DNA from: Pseudomonadota bacterium
GTDB lineage: Bacteria > Pseudomonadota > Gammaproteobacteria > Steroidobacterales > Steroidobacteraceae
Direction: 5' to 3'
NCBI GenBank assembly: GCA_003242685.1
Contig: QGVD01000061.1
Coordinates: forward strand, 1 to 24,833
Length of the DNA stretch: 24,833 nt
A model generated the notes under the pieces. It was not told where the DNA came from and ran no database searches. It was given only the letters and a program-made list of their open reading frames with translations. This document shows, piece after piece, positions 14,743-23,034 of this stretch (position 1 is the stretch's first letter; every line of letters begins with the position of its first letter). A program made the translations under genes and the position numbers.

Positions 14743-16116
14743 ATGAAGATCGTCATCCTCGGCGCAGGGCAGGTCGGTCGCACCGCCGCCCACCACCTCT
14801 CGCGCGAAGAGGCGAACGAGGTCACAGTCGTCGACACCAACGAGGACCTCCTGCGCGATCTGCAGGAGCGCCTCGACATCCGTACCGTGGCGGGGAATGC
14901 CGCCTACCCGTCGGTGCTGGAAGCCGCCGGTTGCGCAGAAGCCGACATCCTCGTCGCGCTCACGAGCAGCGACGAGGTGAACATGATGGCCTGCAAGGTG
15001 GCGTCCATTCTGTTCCGCACGCCGACCAAGATCGCGCGCATCCGCTCGTCGGAGTACACGAGCCGTCCCGAGCTGTTCACGGCCGAGGCGCTTTCGGTCG
15101 ACGTCTTCATCAATCCCGAGCAGCTCGTCACCGAGCACATCGAACGGCTCATCCGCTATCCCGGTGCGCTGCAGGTGCTCGACTTCGCCGACGGCCGCGT
15201 GCGTCTCGTCGCGGTGCGCGCCGTCCGCGGCGGCCTGCTCGTGGGCGAATGCCTGAGCGCCCTGCGCGAGCGCGTGCCGGAGAACGAGGCGCGCATTGTC
15301 GCGATCTACAGGGCCGGCCGCAGCGTTCCCACGAACGGCGACACCGTGATCGAGCACGGCGACGAGGTCTTCTTTCTCGCCGGCCGCGACTACATCAGGC
15401 GTGTGGTGAGCGACCTGCGCCGCGGCGATGCGCCGATCCGCCGCGTCGTCATCGCCGGTGGCGGCAACATCGGTTTCCGCCTCGCGCGCGCGCTCGAGAA
15501 GAGCAATCAGGTGAAGCTCATCGAGCGCGATCCGCGGCGCGCGCGGCGCGTCGCGGAGCTCCTCGAGCATGCGATCGTGCTGAACGGCGACGCGGCGGAC
15601 GAGGAGCTCCTGATCGAGGAGAACATCGACAGCGTCGACGTGTTCGTCGCGCTCACCAACTCGGAAGAGGCGAACATTCTCTCCGCGATGCTCGCCAAGC
15701 GGCTCGGCGCGCACAAGGTGATGGCGCTCATCAACAAGCCGTCATACGCCGAGCTCATCGAGAGCGGCAGCATCGACATCGCGATCTCGCCGCAGACCGT
15801 CACCATCGGCTCGCTGCTCGCGCACGTGCGCCGCGGCGACGTCGTGCGCGTGCACTCCCTGCGGCGCGGCGCGGCGGAAGCGCTCGAGGCGGTCGCGCAC
15901 GGCAGTCCATCCAGCTCGCGCGTCGTCGGCCGGCGCGTGCAGGACATCAGACTCCCCGAAGGCGTGTCGATAGGCGCCATCGTGCGCGGCGAGACAGTGA
16001 TCATGGCGAACCGGGATACGGAGATCCGCGCCGGCGACCACGTGATCGTGTTCCTCAACGACCGGCGGCACGTGGAGGCCGTCGAACGGCTCTTCCTCGG
16101 ACCGTCCTCGCGCTGA
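14743..16116 (+). CDS. trkA: Trk system potassium transporter TrkA
   Basis: A 457-residue peripheral cytoplasmic protein that gates the TrkH K+ channel by binding nucleotides. It has the duplicated KTN/RCK design: a Rossmann domain starting MKIVILGAGQVG (GAGQVG 7-12), a TrkA-C domain (about 135-220), a second Rossmann domain with RRVVIAGGGNIGF (GGGNIG 239-244), and a second TrkA-C domain at the end. The conserved acidic residue ending strand 2 (VVDTNEDLL) that contacts the NAD(H) ribose is present. It starts 14 bp after uvrD and is followed 9 bp later by trkH, its membrane partner, so the two are certainly co-transcribed. Confidence 0.96.
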   Translation: MKIVILGAGQVGRTAAHHLSREEANEVTVVDTNEDLLRDLQERLDIRTVAGNAAYPSVLEAAGCAEADILVALTSSDEVNMMACKVASILFRTPTKIARIRSSEYTSRPELFTAEALSVDVFINPEQLVTEHIERLIRYPGALQVLDFADGRVRLVAVRAVRGGLLVGECLSALRERVPENEARIVAIYRAGRSVPTNGDTVIEHGDEVFFLAGRDYIRRVVSDLRRGDAPIRRVVIAGGGNIGFRLARALEKSNQVKLIERDPRRARRVAELLEHAIVLNGDAADEELLIEENIDSVDVFVALTNSEEANILSAMLAKRLGAHKVMALINKPSYAELIESGSIDIAISPQTVTIGSLLAHVRRGDVVRVHSLRRGAAEALEAVAHGSPSSSRVVGRRVQDIRLPEGVSIGAIVRGETVIMANRDTEIRAGDHVIVFLNDRRHVEAVERLFLGPSSR

Positions 16117-16125
16117 GGGCTCGCC

Positions 16126-17574
16126 GTGCTCGGGGTCGCGCACGTTCTAGGCCTGCTGCTGGCGCTGTTCGGCGTCGCGCACGTCGTGCCGCTCGTCGGC
16201 TCGCTCGTGTACGGCGACGGTCTGCTCTACCACTTTCTCGCCGCCGCAGCGCTGAGCTCCGGCGCAGGCCTGCTGATCGCGCTGGCGACGCGCGGATACG
16301 CACGCGAGCTCAAGCCCCGCGACGGCTTCCTGCTCGTCACGCTCGCCTGGGTGCTGCTGTCCGGTGCGGCGACCCTGCCGTTCCTGTTGACCCTGCCGGA
16401 CCTGTCGTTCACCGATGCCTACTTCGAGGCGATGTCGGGGCTCACCACCACGGGCTCGACGGTGCTCACCGGACTCGACGAGCTGCCGCCGTCGATCAAT
16501 CTCTGGCGGCACACCCTGCACTGGTACGGCGGGCTCGGCATCATCGTGCTCGCCGTGGCGATCCTGCCGCTCCTCGGCGTCGGCGGCATGCAGCTCCTGC
16601 GCGCCGAGGCGCCGGGGCCGGTCAAGGAGGAGAAGCTCACGCCGCGCATCACGGAGACCGCGAAGTCGCTGTGGCTCGCGTACCTCGTGCTCACGGTGAT
16701 CGCGATCGGCGCGCTGCGCCTCTGCGGCATGTCGTGGTTCGACGCGATCTGTCACGGCTTCTCGGTCGTGGCGCTCGGCGGCTTCTCGACGCACGACAGG
16801 AGCGTGGGCCATTTCGATTCGCCGGCAATCGAGATGGTGCTCGTGGTGCTGATGTTCGCCGCCTCGCTCAGCTTCGCGCGCCACTTCGTGGCTCTGCGGC
16901 GGCTGACACTGCGGCCCTACACGCAGGATCCCGAGGCCCGCGCGATCACGGTGCTGCTTGCCGTCAGTATCGCCGCCGTCGCGCTTCTGCTGTGGGTGAC
17001 CGGGGTCTACCCCGACTTCGTCGCATCGCTGCGTCACGCGGCGTTCAACGTGACGTCGGTCGCGACGACGACCGGTTTCGTCTCGCAGGACTACGGCCAC
17101 TGGCCGATCTTCGCGCCGCTCTGGATGCTGTTCCTGTGCTCGATCCTGTGCAGCACGGGCTCGACGGGCGGCGGCATCAAGATGTTCCGCACGCTGCTGC
17201 TCACGCGGCAGGCCGCGCGCGAGCTGAAGCTCCTCGTGCATCCCAATGCCGTGGTGCCCGTCCGGATCGGAAGCATGGTGGTGCCCGAGCGGGTCGGCGA
17301 CTCCGTGCTCGCCTTCATCTTTCTCTACTTCATGACCATCGTGGCGCTCACGCTGGCCATGCTGCTCACGGGCGCGGACCTGACGACCGCCCTGACGGCC
17401 GTCGTCGCGTCGGTGAACACGACCGGTCCGGGGCTCGGCGCCGTCGGACCGGATACGACCTATCAGGCGCTCACCGACGTCCAGACCTGGATCTGCTCCG
17501 TCGGGATGCTGCTCGGGCGCCTGGAGGTATTCAGCGTGCTCGTGCTCTTCACGCCGGCCTTCTGGCGCAAGTAG
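16126..17574 (+). CDS. trkH: Trk potassium uptake protein TrkH
   Basis: A 482-residue inner-membrane K+ channel-like translocator built from four M1-P-M2 units. The four pore loops with their selectivity-filter glycines are visible: GLTTTGST (105-112), ALGGFST (216-222), VATTTGF (312-318) and VNTTGPG (430-436). The C terminus contains the typical TWICSVGMLLGRLEVFSVLVLF. The start is GTG 16126, with GAGGG a few bases upstream overlapping the end of trkA, which supports coupled translation. Together with TrkA it takes up K+ using membrane potential and the proton gradient, serving osmotic and pH homeostasis. It is the last gene of the run; the following 266 bp carry no gene. Confidence 0.96.
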   Translation: MLGVAHVLGLLLALFGVAHVVPLVGSLVYGDGLLYHFLAAAALSSGAGLLIALATRGYARELKPRDGFLLVTLAWVLLSGAATLPFLLTLPDLSFTDAYFEAMSGLTTTGSTVLTGLDELPPSINLWRHTLHWYGGLGIIVLAVAILPLLGVGGMQLLRAEAPGPVKEEKLTPRITETAKSLWLAYLVLTVIAIGALRLCGMSWFDAICHGFSVVALGGFSTHDRSVGHFDSPAIEMVLVVLMFAASLSFARHFVALRRLTLRPYTQDPEARAITVLLAVSIAAVALLLWVTGVYPDFVASLRHAAFNVTSVATTTGFVSQDYGHWPIFAPLWMLFLCSILCSTGSTGGGIKMFRTLLLTRQAARELKLLVHPNAVVPVRIGSMVVPERVGDSVLAFIFLYFMTIVALTLAMLLTGADLTTALTAVVASVNTTGPGLGAVGPDTTYQALTDVQTWICSVGMLLGRLEVFSVLVLFTPAFWRK

Positions 17575-17697
17575 GCGCACCTCGCAACGGCCCGGCGCGC
17601 CCGGCCCACAGCCCGTCGCAGGCGGATTGAACCATCCGGGGGGTCACCGCATCTTAGGCAATACGTCCCACAGGCGCCCGGCCTGCGGGCAAGGAAT
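17575..17697. other. intergenic stretch after trkH, no gene seen
   Basis: This leads into the nested element and completes the 266-bp non-coding region. It holds a small hairpin GCCCG-GCCTG-CGGGC (17676-17690) and a GC-rich imperfect palindrome about 15-30 bases after the trkH stop that could help end its transcript. No reading frame here has a convincing start or family match. Confidence 0.5.
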
Positions 17698-17810
17698 CGG
17701 AGGCTGCGGTCGGGTTCCTCCTGCAACATCGTTGGCGAGCTGGGGATCGGTCCGTGCGCGAAACGGGCGCGCGTACCGAAACGCCAACCAGATGCTGACC
17801 GCAGCCTCCG
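17698..17810. repeat. 113-nt nested inverted-repeat element, candidate structured RNA
   Basis: Between the convergent ends of trkH and the gene at 17841, three coaxial stems nest inside one another. Stem 1 is 14 perfect pairs: CGGAGGCTGCGGTC (17698-17711) with GACCGCAGCCTCCG (17797-17810). Stem 2 is CATC with GATG, then GTTGGCG (17731-17737) with CGCCAAC (17782-17788), with a CA bulge. Stem 3 is CGGT (17748-17751) with ACCG (17775-17778), then GTGCGCG (17754-17760) with CGCGCGT (17768-17774), including two G-U pairs, closing loop AAACGGG. Asymmetric internal loops of 15/2 and 10/3 nt separate them. It could be a small RNA, a terminator or a palindromic mobile repeat. No Rfam family is recognised by eye. 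Confidence 0.55.
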
Positions 17811-17840
17811 TCGCTCACTCTCGTCGACCCACGAGCCGGC

Positions 17841-18356
17841 TCACGCGCGTCTGGGTGTCGGGAGCTCGGCCCGAGATTCCGTTTCCGTCCGCGGCACCTC
17901 GAGGTACCGCCATTCGATCGGCCGCCAGCCGGCAGGCAGCGGCTCACCCGTATTGACGTTCAGCCAGATCGCCCCCGGATGCTCGCAGCTGACGGTGAGG
18001 ATCACACTGCGGCCCTCGCCGATGGCGATTCGGGCCTCGACCGCGGCGCCTTGCGGCGGCAGCTCGTCGACGACGCGGATCCATGAGTTGCGGGCCGCCT
18101 CGCGGCGTGCGGTTTCCCAGATCAGATGACAGCGAAGGTGGAAGCGGACGACGGGCGCGTCGACCCCGTCCCCGAGCTGCAGCTCCATCTCGGTCTCCGT
18201 GCGGCTGATCAGCTCGCCACAGAGACTGCACGGCAGGCCCGATCCGAGTCCGCCCCAGGTGTGCGTCGCCTTATCCCTGGGCAATGCGCCGGCCGCGATG
18301 CGCTCTCTTGCGAGCGTCCGCAGGGCCTCATCGCCGGGCGGCGTGGCGTCGCTCAT
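17841..18356 (-). CDS. hypothetical protein with a CxxC...HxxC putative zinc site
   Basis: A 171-residue protein I cannot name. The N-terminal half has TWGGLGSGLPCSLCGELI and, after 26 residues, RFHLRCHLIWETAR: C43 and C46 with H73 and C76 make a plausible treble-clef or LIM-like zinc site. Similar TWGG-G-PCxLCG segments occur in short uncharacterised proteins of gammaproteobacteria from memory. The C-terminal half (about 100-155) has beta-rich sequence (SVILTVSCEHPGAIWLNV) and a tail that looks disordered (TETESRAELPTPRRA). No signal peptide or membrane helix. ATG 18356 is the first plausible start; upstream Shine-Dalgarno is weak. It is convergent with trkH and divergent from the efflux operon. 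Confidence 0.65.
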   Translation of the reverse strand: MSDATPPGDEALRTLARERIAAGALPRDKATHTWGGLGSGLPCSLCGELISRTETEMELQLGDGVDAPVVRFHLRCHLIWETARREAARNSWIRVVDELPPQGAAVEARIAIGEGRSVILTVSCEHPGAIWLNVNTGEPLPAGWRPIEWRYLEVPRTETESRAELPTPRRA

Positions 18357-18715
18357 GGCTGGACCCGCGAAAGGGCTGCAAACAAACGATTGTTCGGACT
18401 ATGCCTGTGCTGTCCGGAGGTGTCCAGATGCGTCCCACGCGCCATCGTGGTGCATCGTCGCCGTTACGCAATGCGCGACACCGACGTTTCCGCGGCAATC
18501 GCAGTGCGGCACGCCCCGCCGATAGCCTGTACGCACGCGCCGGCCACGGTGGATCACAGAATCTGTAGCTTGTCGATCTCCCTTCCGTTCAATCGACCAT
18601 GGCGCACGCACCGCGGAAGATGTGCACGCGGATTTCGCGCGGGTATAGTGCGCGCCCCGTTTTCGTGAGCAGCCGGCGGCGCGTGCCGGATGCCGGCCGG
18701 CGTACTGGAGCTCAG
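18357..18715. other. 359-bp intergenic region upstream of the efflux operon
   Basis: No protein-coding gene is convincing here. AACAA (18381-18385) and TTGTT (18390-18394) form a small inverted repeat 25 bp upstream of the divergent zinc-site gene and could be a repressor site. The right part carries a -10-like element and the ribosome binding site of the adaptor gene. Local composition is slightly less GC-rich than the flanking genes. Confidence 0.5.
18644..18649 (+). promoter_or_regulatory. probable -10 element of the RND efflux operon
   Basis: TATAGT differs from the consensus TATAAT at one base and is preceded by GGG. It would start a transcript about 60 nt before the adaptor ATG at 18716. 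The -35 position at 17-bp spacing reads TGTGCA, which is poor, so an activator may be needed or the -10 may stand alone. Confidence 0.5.
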
Positions 18716-19897
18716 ATGTCAGGATCACGTGCCATGCCGCCCCGGCGCGGGCGCACCGCATTTCTGTACGTTCTGCTGTGCAGCGCACTCGCGGCCTGCG
18801 GCGACGCGCCCGCTCCGGGAGGCATGCCGCCGCCGGAGGTCGGCACGCTGGATGTGCGTCCGACCTCGCTCGCACTGCCCCTCGAGTATCCGGCGCAGCT
18901 TCGCGGCGTGCGCGAGATCGAGGTGCGCGCGCGCGTCTCGGGCATTCTGCTCGAGCGGCTCTACAGGGAAGGCTCGCGCGTGCGCGAAGGGGATCTGCTC
19001 TTCCGCATCGATCCCGCGCCGTTCCGCGCCGAGGTCGCGCGCTCGCGTGCCGAGCTCGAAGTGCAGCGCGCGAACCTGCAGCAGGCGCAGCGCGAGCACG
19101 ACCGCATTCTGTCGCTGTACGAACAGAAGCTCGTGAGCCTGCGCGACCGCGACGCCGCGATCGCGGCCTTCGAGTCCGCAAAGGCTGCAGTCGCGGCGGC
19201 GGAAGCCGCTCTGCGGCGCGCGGAGCTCGATCTGTCCTACACGGAAGTCCGTGCGCCCATCGGCGGACTGACGAGCCGTGAAGCGCGCTCCGAGGGCAGT
19301 CTCGTCGTCGCGGGAACGGACTCGAGTCTGCTCACGCGCATCGTCCAGACGGACAGGCTCTACGTCGAGTTCGCCGTGCCCGAGCGCGAAGCGGCGAGTC
19401 TCCGTGCGGCGCTCGAGGGGCCCGAGGGCGATTCGATCCGCGTGCACCTCACGGATGCGCAGGGAACGACGATCGGCGGGGCTGCGCGGATCGAGTTCAT
19501 CGCGCCGGACGTCGGCGATGACACCGGCACGGTGGCGGTGCGCGCGGTGCTCGAGAACCCGGACGGGAAGCTCCTGCCCGGTCAGGTCGTTCGCGCGCGC
19601 GTCGAAGGCGTGACGCTGCCGGGTTCCTTCGTCATTCCCAAGCGCGCGGTGATGCACGGCATGCAGGGCGCGTTCGTCTGGGTCGTCGACGCCGAGAACA
19701 AGGTGGCACCGCGGCCCGTCCGGCTCGGCATCACGAGCGGCAACGACGTCGCGGTGCTCGAGGGGCTCGAGGCGGGCGAGCGCATCGTCGTCGACGGGAT
19801 ACTCAAGGTGCAGCCGGGCGCGCCGGTGACACCGGTGCCGATCGGACAGGCCGCGGACGGCGCCGCCGCCCTCGCCACGTCGGACGGCTCGTCGTGA
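18716..19897 (+). CDS. RND efflux periplasmic adaptor lipoprotein (membrane fusion protein)
   Basis: A 393-residue HlyD/AcrA-type adaptor that links an RND pump to an outer-membrane channel. ATG 18716 has GGAG 5 nt upstream and gives a lipoprotein signal with lipobox LAAC (C28). The lipoyl half-motif RVSGILLERLYREGSRVREGDLLFRIDPAPF (about 68-98) leads into an alpha-helical hairpin coiled coil (about 100-165, rich in A, E, R), then the second lipoyl half (LSYTEVRAPIGGLTS), a beta-barrel domain and the membrane-proximal domain (IPKRAVMHGMQGAFVWVVD). The last four bases overlap the pump gene. Substrates cannot be predicted. Confidence 0.94.
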   Translation: MSGSRAMPPRRGRTAFLYVLLCSALAACGDAPAPGGMPPPEVGTLDVRPTSLALPLEYPAQLRGVREIEVRARVSGILLERLYREGSRVREGDLLFRIDPAPFRAEVARSRAELEVQRANLQQAQREHDRILSLYEQKLVSLRDRDAAIAAFESAKAAVAAAEAALRRAELDLSYTEVRAPIGGLTSREARSEGSLVVAGTDSSLLTRIVQTDRLYVEFAVPEREAASLRAALEGPEGDSIRVHLTDAQGTTIGGAARIEFIAPDVGDDTGTVAVRAVLENPDGKLLPGQVVRARVEGVTLPGSFVIPKRAVMHGMQGAFVWVVDAENKVAPRPVRLGITSGNDVAVLEGLEAGERIVVDGILKVQPGAPVTPVPIGQAADGAAALATSDGSS

Positions 19898-22800
19898 TCT
19901 CGAATTTCTTCATCGACCGGCCACTGTTCGCGACGGTCGTCTCGGCGTTCATCGTGATCGCCGGGCTCGCGGCGTTCCGCGCGCTGCCGATCTCGCTGTA
20001 TCCCGACATCCTGCCGCCGCAGGTCGACGTCGTCACGAGCTATCCCGGCGCGAGCGCCGACGTGATCGCCGAGACGGTGGCGGCGCCGCTGGAGCAGTCG
20101 CTGAACGGCGTGGAGAACATGCTGTACATGCGCTCGGCGAGTTCCTCGAGCGGAGCGCTGCAGATCTCGCTCACCTTCGCGGTCGGCACCGATCCGGACA
20201 TCGCGGTCATCAACGTGCAGAACCGCGTGCAGGCGGCCCTGCAGCTCCTGCCCGAGGAAGTGCGCCGCCAGGGCGTCACCGTGCAGAAGAGCGCGCCGAG
20301 CTTTCTGCAGATCGTGACGGTGGATTCACCGGACGGCCGCTACGACGAGCTGTTCGTCTCCAACTACGCCGCCGTCAACATCGTCGACGAGCTGCGCCGC
20401 ATTCCCGGCATCGCGAACGTGCAGATGTTCGGCGCGCGCGAGTACTCGATCCGCATCTGGCTGAGGCCCGATCGCCTTGCCGAGCTCGGCCTCACCCCGA
20501 GCGACGTGGTGGAGGCCGTGCGCGAGCAGAACGCCCAGTCGGCCGCGGGCCGGCTCGGCGACGAGCCGATGCTCGATCGCGTGGATCTGACGCTCAGCGT
20601 GACCACGCAGAGCCGCCTGACCGAGCCCGAGCAGTTCGAGCGCATCGTGCTCAAGACGGGCGAGGAGGGAGAGATCGTGCGGCTCGGCGACGTGGCGCGC
20701 GTCGAGCTCGGTGCGCGGGACTATTCCTACCGCCTGACGCGCAAGGGCCGTCCGGTGGTCGGCATCGCGCTCTTCCTCGCGCCGCGCGCCAATGCGCTCC
20801 AGGTCGCGCAGCAGGTGCGAGAGACGATGAAGCAGCTCGGCACGCGCTTCCCGGCCGGGCTCGAATGGGACATCCCCTACGACACGAGCAAGTACGTGCG
20901 TGTGTCCATGCGCGAGGTCGCAACCACGCTCTTCGAGGCGATGGTGCTCGTGTTCCTCGTGGTGTGGGTGTTCCTGCACAACCTGCGCGCCACGCTGATT
21001 CCGACGCTCGCCGTGCCGGTATCGCTCATCGGCACGCTCGCAGGGATGTACGTGCTCGGCTTCTCGATCAACTCCCTCACGCTCTTCGGCATGGTGCTCG
21101 CCATCGGCATCGTGGTGGACGACGCCATCGTGGTGCTCGAGAACGTCGAGCGGCACATGCGCCAGGAGCACGTGGACGCGCGCGAAGCCACGCGCCGCGC
21201 GATGGCCGAGGTGAGCCGCCCGGTGATCGCGATCGTGCTGGTGCTGAACGCCGTCTTCCTGCCCGTCGCCTTCCTCGGCGGGCTCGTCGGCGAGATGTAC
21301 CGGCAATTCGCCATCACCATCGCGGTGTCCGTGTCGATCTCCGGTTTCGTCGCGCTCACCCTGACGCCCGCGCTGTGTGCGCTGTTCCTCAAGCCGGGCC
21401 ACATCGAGCCGCGCGGGCCGCTCGCCTACTTCGACCGCTGGTTCCAGGCGCTGACGCGCCGGTACACGTCAGGCGTGGGCTGGGTCCTCCGCCGCAGCGT
21501 GCTGGCGTCGGTGGTCATCGCCGCGATGCTGCTCGCGACGTGGGGACTTACCCGCGCGGTGCCGACCGCGCTCGCACCCGACGAGGACCAGGGCTACGTG
21601 ATCTCGATCGCCGCGCTTCCGCCCGCCGCCTCTCTGCAGCGTACGAGCGCGGTGCTCGATCAGCTCGATCAGGTGGCGTTCGCGCATCCCGCGTACGACG
21701 ACAACTTCACGCTGAGCGGGCTCGACATCCTGACGTTCAGCCAGCGCAGCAACGCGGGCGTGTCGTTCGTGATTCTCAAGGACTGGGAGGAGCGGCGAGA
21801 GCCGGAGCTCTCTGCGCAGGCGGTCTCGGCTGCGTTCATGGGCGCAGGGATGAGGATCCGCGACGGCTTCGTGTTCTCGGTCACGCCGCCGCCGATCGAA
21901 GGCCTGTCGCAGACGGGCGGTTTCGAGGGCTTCGTGCAGGCGCGTACCGGCAACGACTACGCGGCGCTCGAGGCCGCGACGCAGCGGCTCGTCGCCGCGG
22001 CGAATCAGCGTCCTGAGCTCGTGGGAGTGAGCACTTCGTTCGCCGCGCAGGTGCCGCGAGTGAAGGTCGAGGTGGATCTCGAGAAGGCGAAGCTCCTCGG
22101 CGTGAGCATGGACGACATCAACACCACGCTGCAGAGCACCTTCGGCGCGTTCTACGTCAACGACTTCAACCGGGACGGTCGCGTCTATCGCGTGCACGTA
22201 CAGTCCGAGAGCGAGTTCCGCGCGCATCCTGAGGACCTGCGCGACGTCTACGTGCGCTCGTCGAACGGCACCATGCTGCCGCTCACCGCCGTCGCGACCG
22301 TCGTCGAGAGCACCGGACCCGACGTCATCGAGCGCTTCAACGTCTTCCCGGCGGCGCGCATCTCGGGGAACCCCGCGCCGGGCTACAGCTCGGGTCAGGC
22401 GCTCGCGCTGATGGAGGAGCTGGCGGCGCAGCACCTGCCCGACGGTTACACGCTCGCCTGGTCGGGTCAGTCCTACCAGGAGAAGGTGAGCAGCCAGAAC
22501 ACGGCGGGACTCTTCGGGCTCGCGGTGCTGATGGTCTTTCTGATCCTCGCCGCGCAGTACGAGAGGCTGACCCTGCCGTTCGCCGTGATCCTCGCGGTGC
22601 CGTTCGCCGTGTTCGGCGCCTATCTCGCGGTCTGGCTGCGGGGGCTCTACGACGACCTCTATCTCCAGATCGGCCTCGTCACGCTCGTCGGGCTCGCCGC
22701 GAAGAACGCGATCCTGATCGTCGAGTTCGCTTCGCACATGCATCGGGAGGGCAAGAGCCTCCGCGACGCGGCAGTGGAAGCCGCGCGGCTGCGTTTCCGG

Positions 22801-23034
22801 CCGATCGTGATGACGTCGCTCGCGTTCATCCTCGGCGTGGTGCCGCTCGCGATCAGCACCGGCGCCGGCGCGGCGAGCCGCCACTCGATCGGCACGGGCG
22901 TGATCGGCGGCATGCTCGCGGCGACGTTCATCGCCGTGCTCTTCATTCCGCTCTTCTACGTCTGGATGGAACGCGCCGGTGAATGGATCCTGCGCCGGCG
23001 CGGCTCCGCGCAGGGAGGTGCCGGCGCGCAATGA
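19894..23034 (+). CDS. HAE1-family RND efflux pump permease
   Basis: A 1046-residue, twelve-helix inner-membrane pump of the AcrB/MexB type, exporting hydrophobic compounds by proton antiport. It starts at GTG 19894, overlapping the adaptor stop (GTGA). The N terminus ISNFFIDRPLFATVVSAFIVIAG is typical. Proton-relay residues are present: GIVVDDAIVVLENVE on helix 4 (D409, D410) and LVGLAAKNAILIVEF on helix 10 (K937). Two large periplasmic porter regions occupy about 40-330 and 560-860. The stop overlaps the next gene (ATGA). No outer-membrane channel gene follows, so the pump must use one encoded elsewhere. Confidence 0.96.
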   Translation: MISNFFIDRPLFATVVSAFIVIAGLAAFRALPISLYPDILPPQVDVVTSYPGASADVIAETVAAPLEQSLNGVENMLYMRSASSSSGALQISLTFAVGTDPDIAVINVQNRVQAALQLLPEEVRRQGVTVQKSAPSFLQIVTVDSPDGRYDELFVSNYAAVNIVDELRRIPGIANVQMFGAREYSIRIWLRPDRLAELGLTPSDVVEAVREQNAQSAAGRLGDEPMLDRVDLTLSVTTQSRLTEPEQFERIVLKTGEEGEIVRLGDVARVELGARDYSYRLTRKGRPVVGIALFLAPRANALQVAQQVRETMKQLGTRFPAGLEWDIPYDTSKYVRVSMREVATTLFEAMVLVFLVVWVFLHNLRATLIPTLAVPVSLIGTLAGMYVLGFSINSLTLFGMVLAIGIVVDDAIVVLENVERHMRQEHVDAREATRRAMAEVSRPVIAIVLVLNAVFLPVAFLGGLVGEMYRQFAITIAVSVSISGFVALTLTPALCALFLKPGHIEPRGPLAYFDRWFQALTRRYTSGVGWVLRRSVLASVVIAAMLLATWGLTRAVPTALAPDEDQGYVISIAALPPAASLQRTSAVLDQLDQVAFAHPAYDDNFTLSGLDILTFSQRSNAGVSFVILKDWEERREPELSAQAVSAAFMGAGMRIRDGFVFSVTPPPIEGLSQTGGFEGFVQARTGNDYAALEAATQRLVAAANQRPELVGVSTSFAAQVPRVKVEVDLEKAKLLGVSMDDINTTLQSTFGAFYVNDFNRDGRVYRVHVQSESEFRAHPEDLRDVYVRSSNGTMLPLTAVATVVESTGPDVIERFNVFPAARISGNPAPGYSSGQALALMEELAAQHLPDGYTLAWSGQSYQEKVSSQNTAGLFGLAVLMVFLILAAQYERLTLPFAVILAVPFAVFGAYLAVWLRGLYDDLYLQIGLVTLVGLAAKNAILIVEFASHMHREGKSLRDAAVEAARLRFRPIVMTSLAFILGVVPLAISTGAGAASRHSIGTGVIGGMLAATFIAVLFIPLFYVWMERAGEWILRRRGSAQGGAGAQ

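Noticed and set aside
17698..17810. Possible 6S RNA: GTTGGCGAGC and TCGGTCCGT resemble pieces of E. coli 6S RNA.
   Set aside because: The full 6S layout (about 180 nt, large central bubble, CCTTGAACC segment) is absent and the stems pair differently. The similarity is limited to short words.
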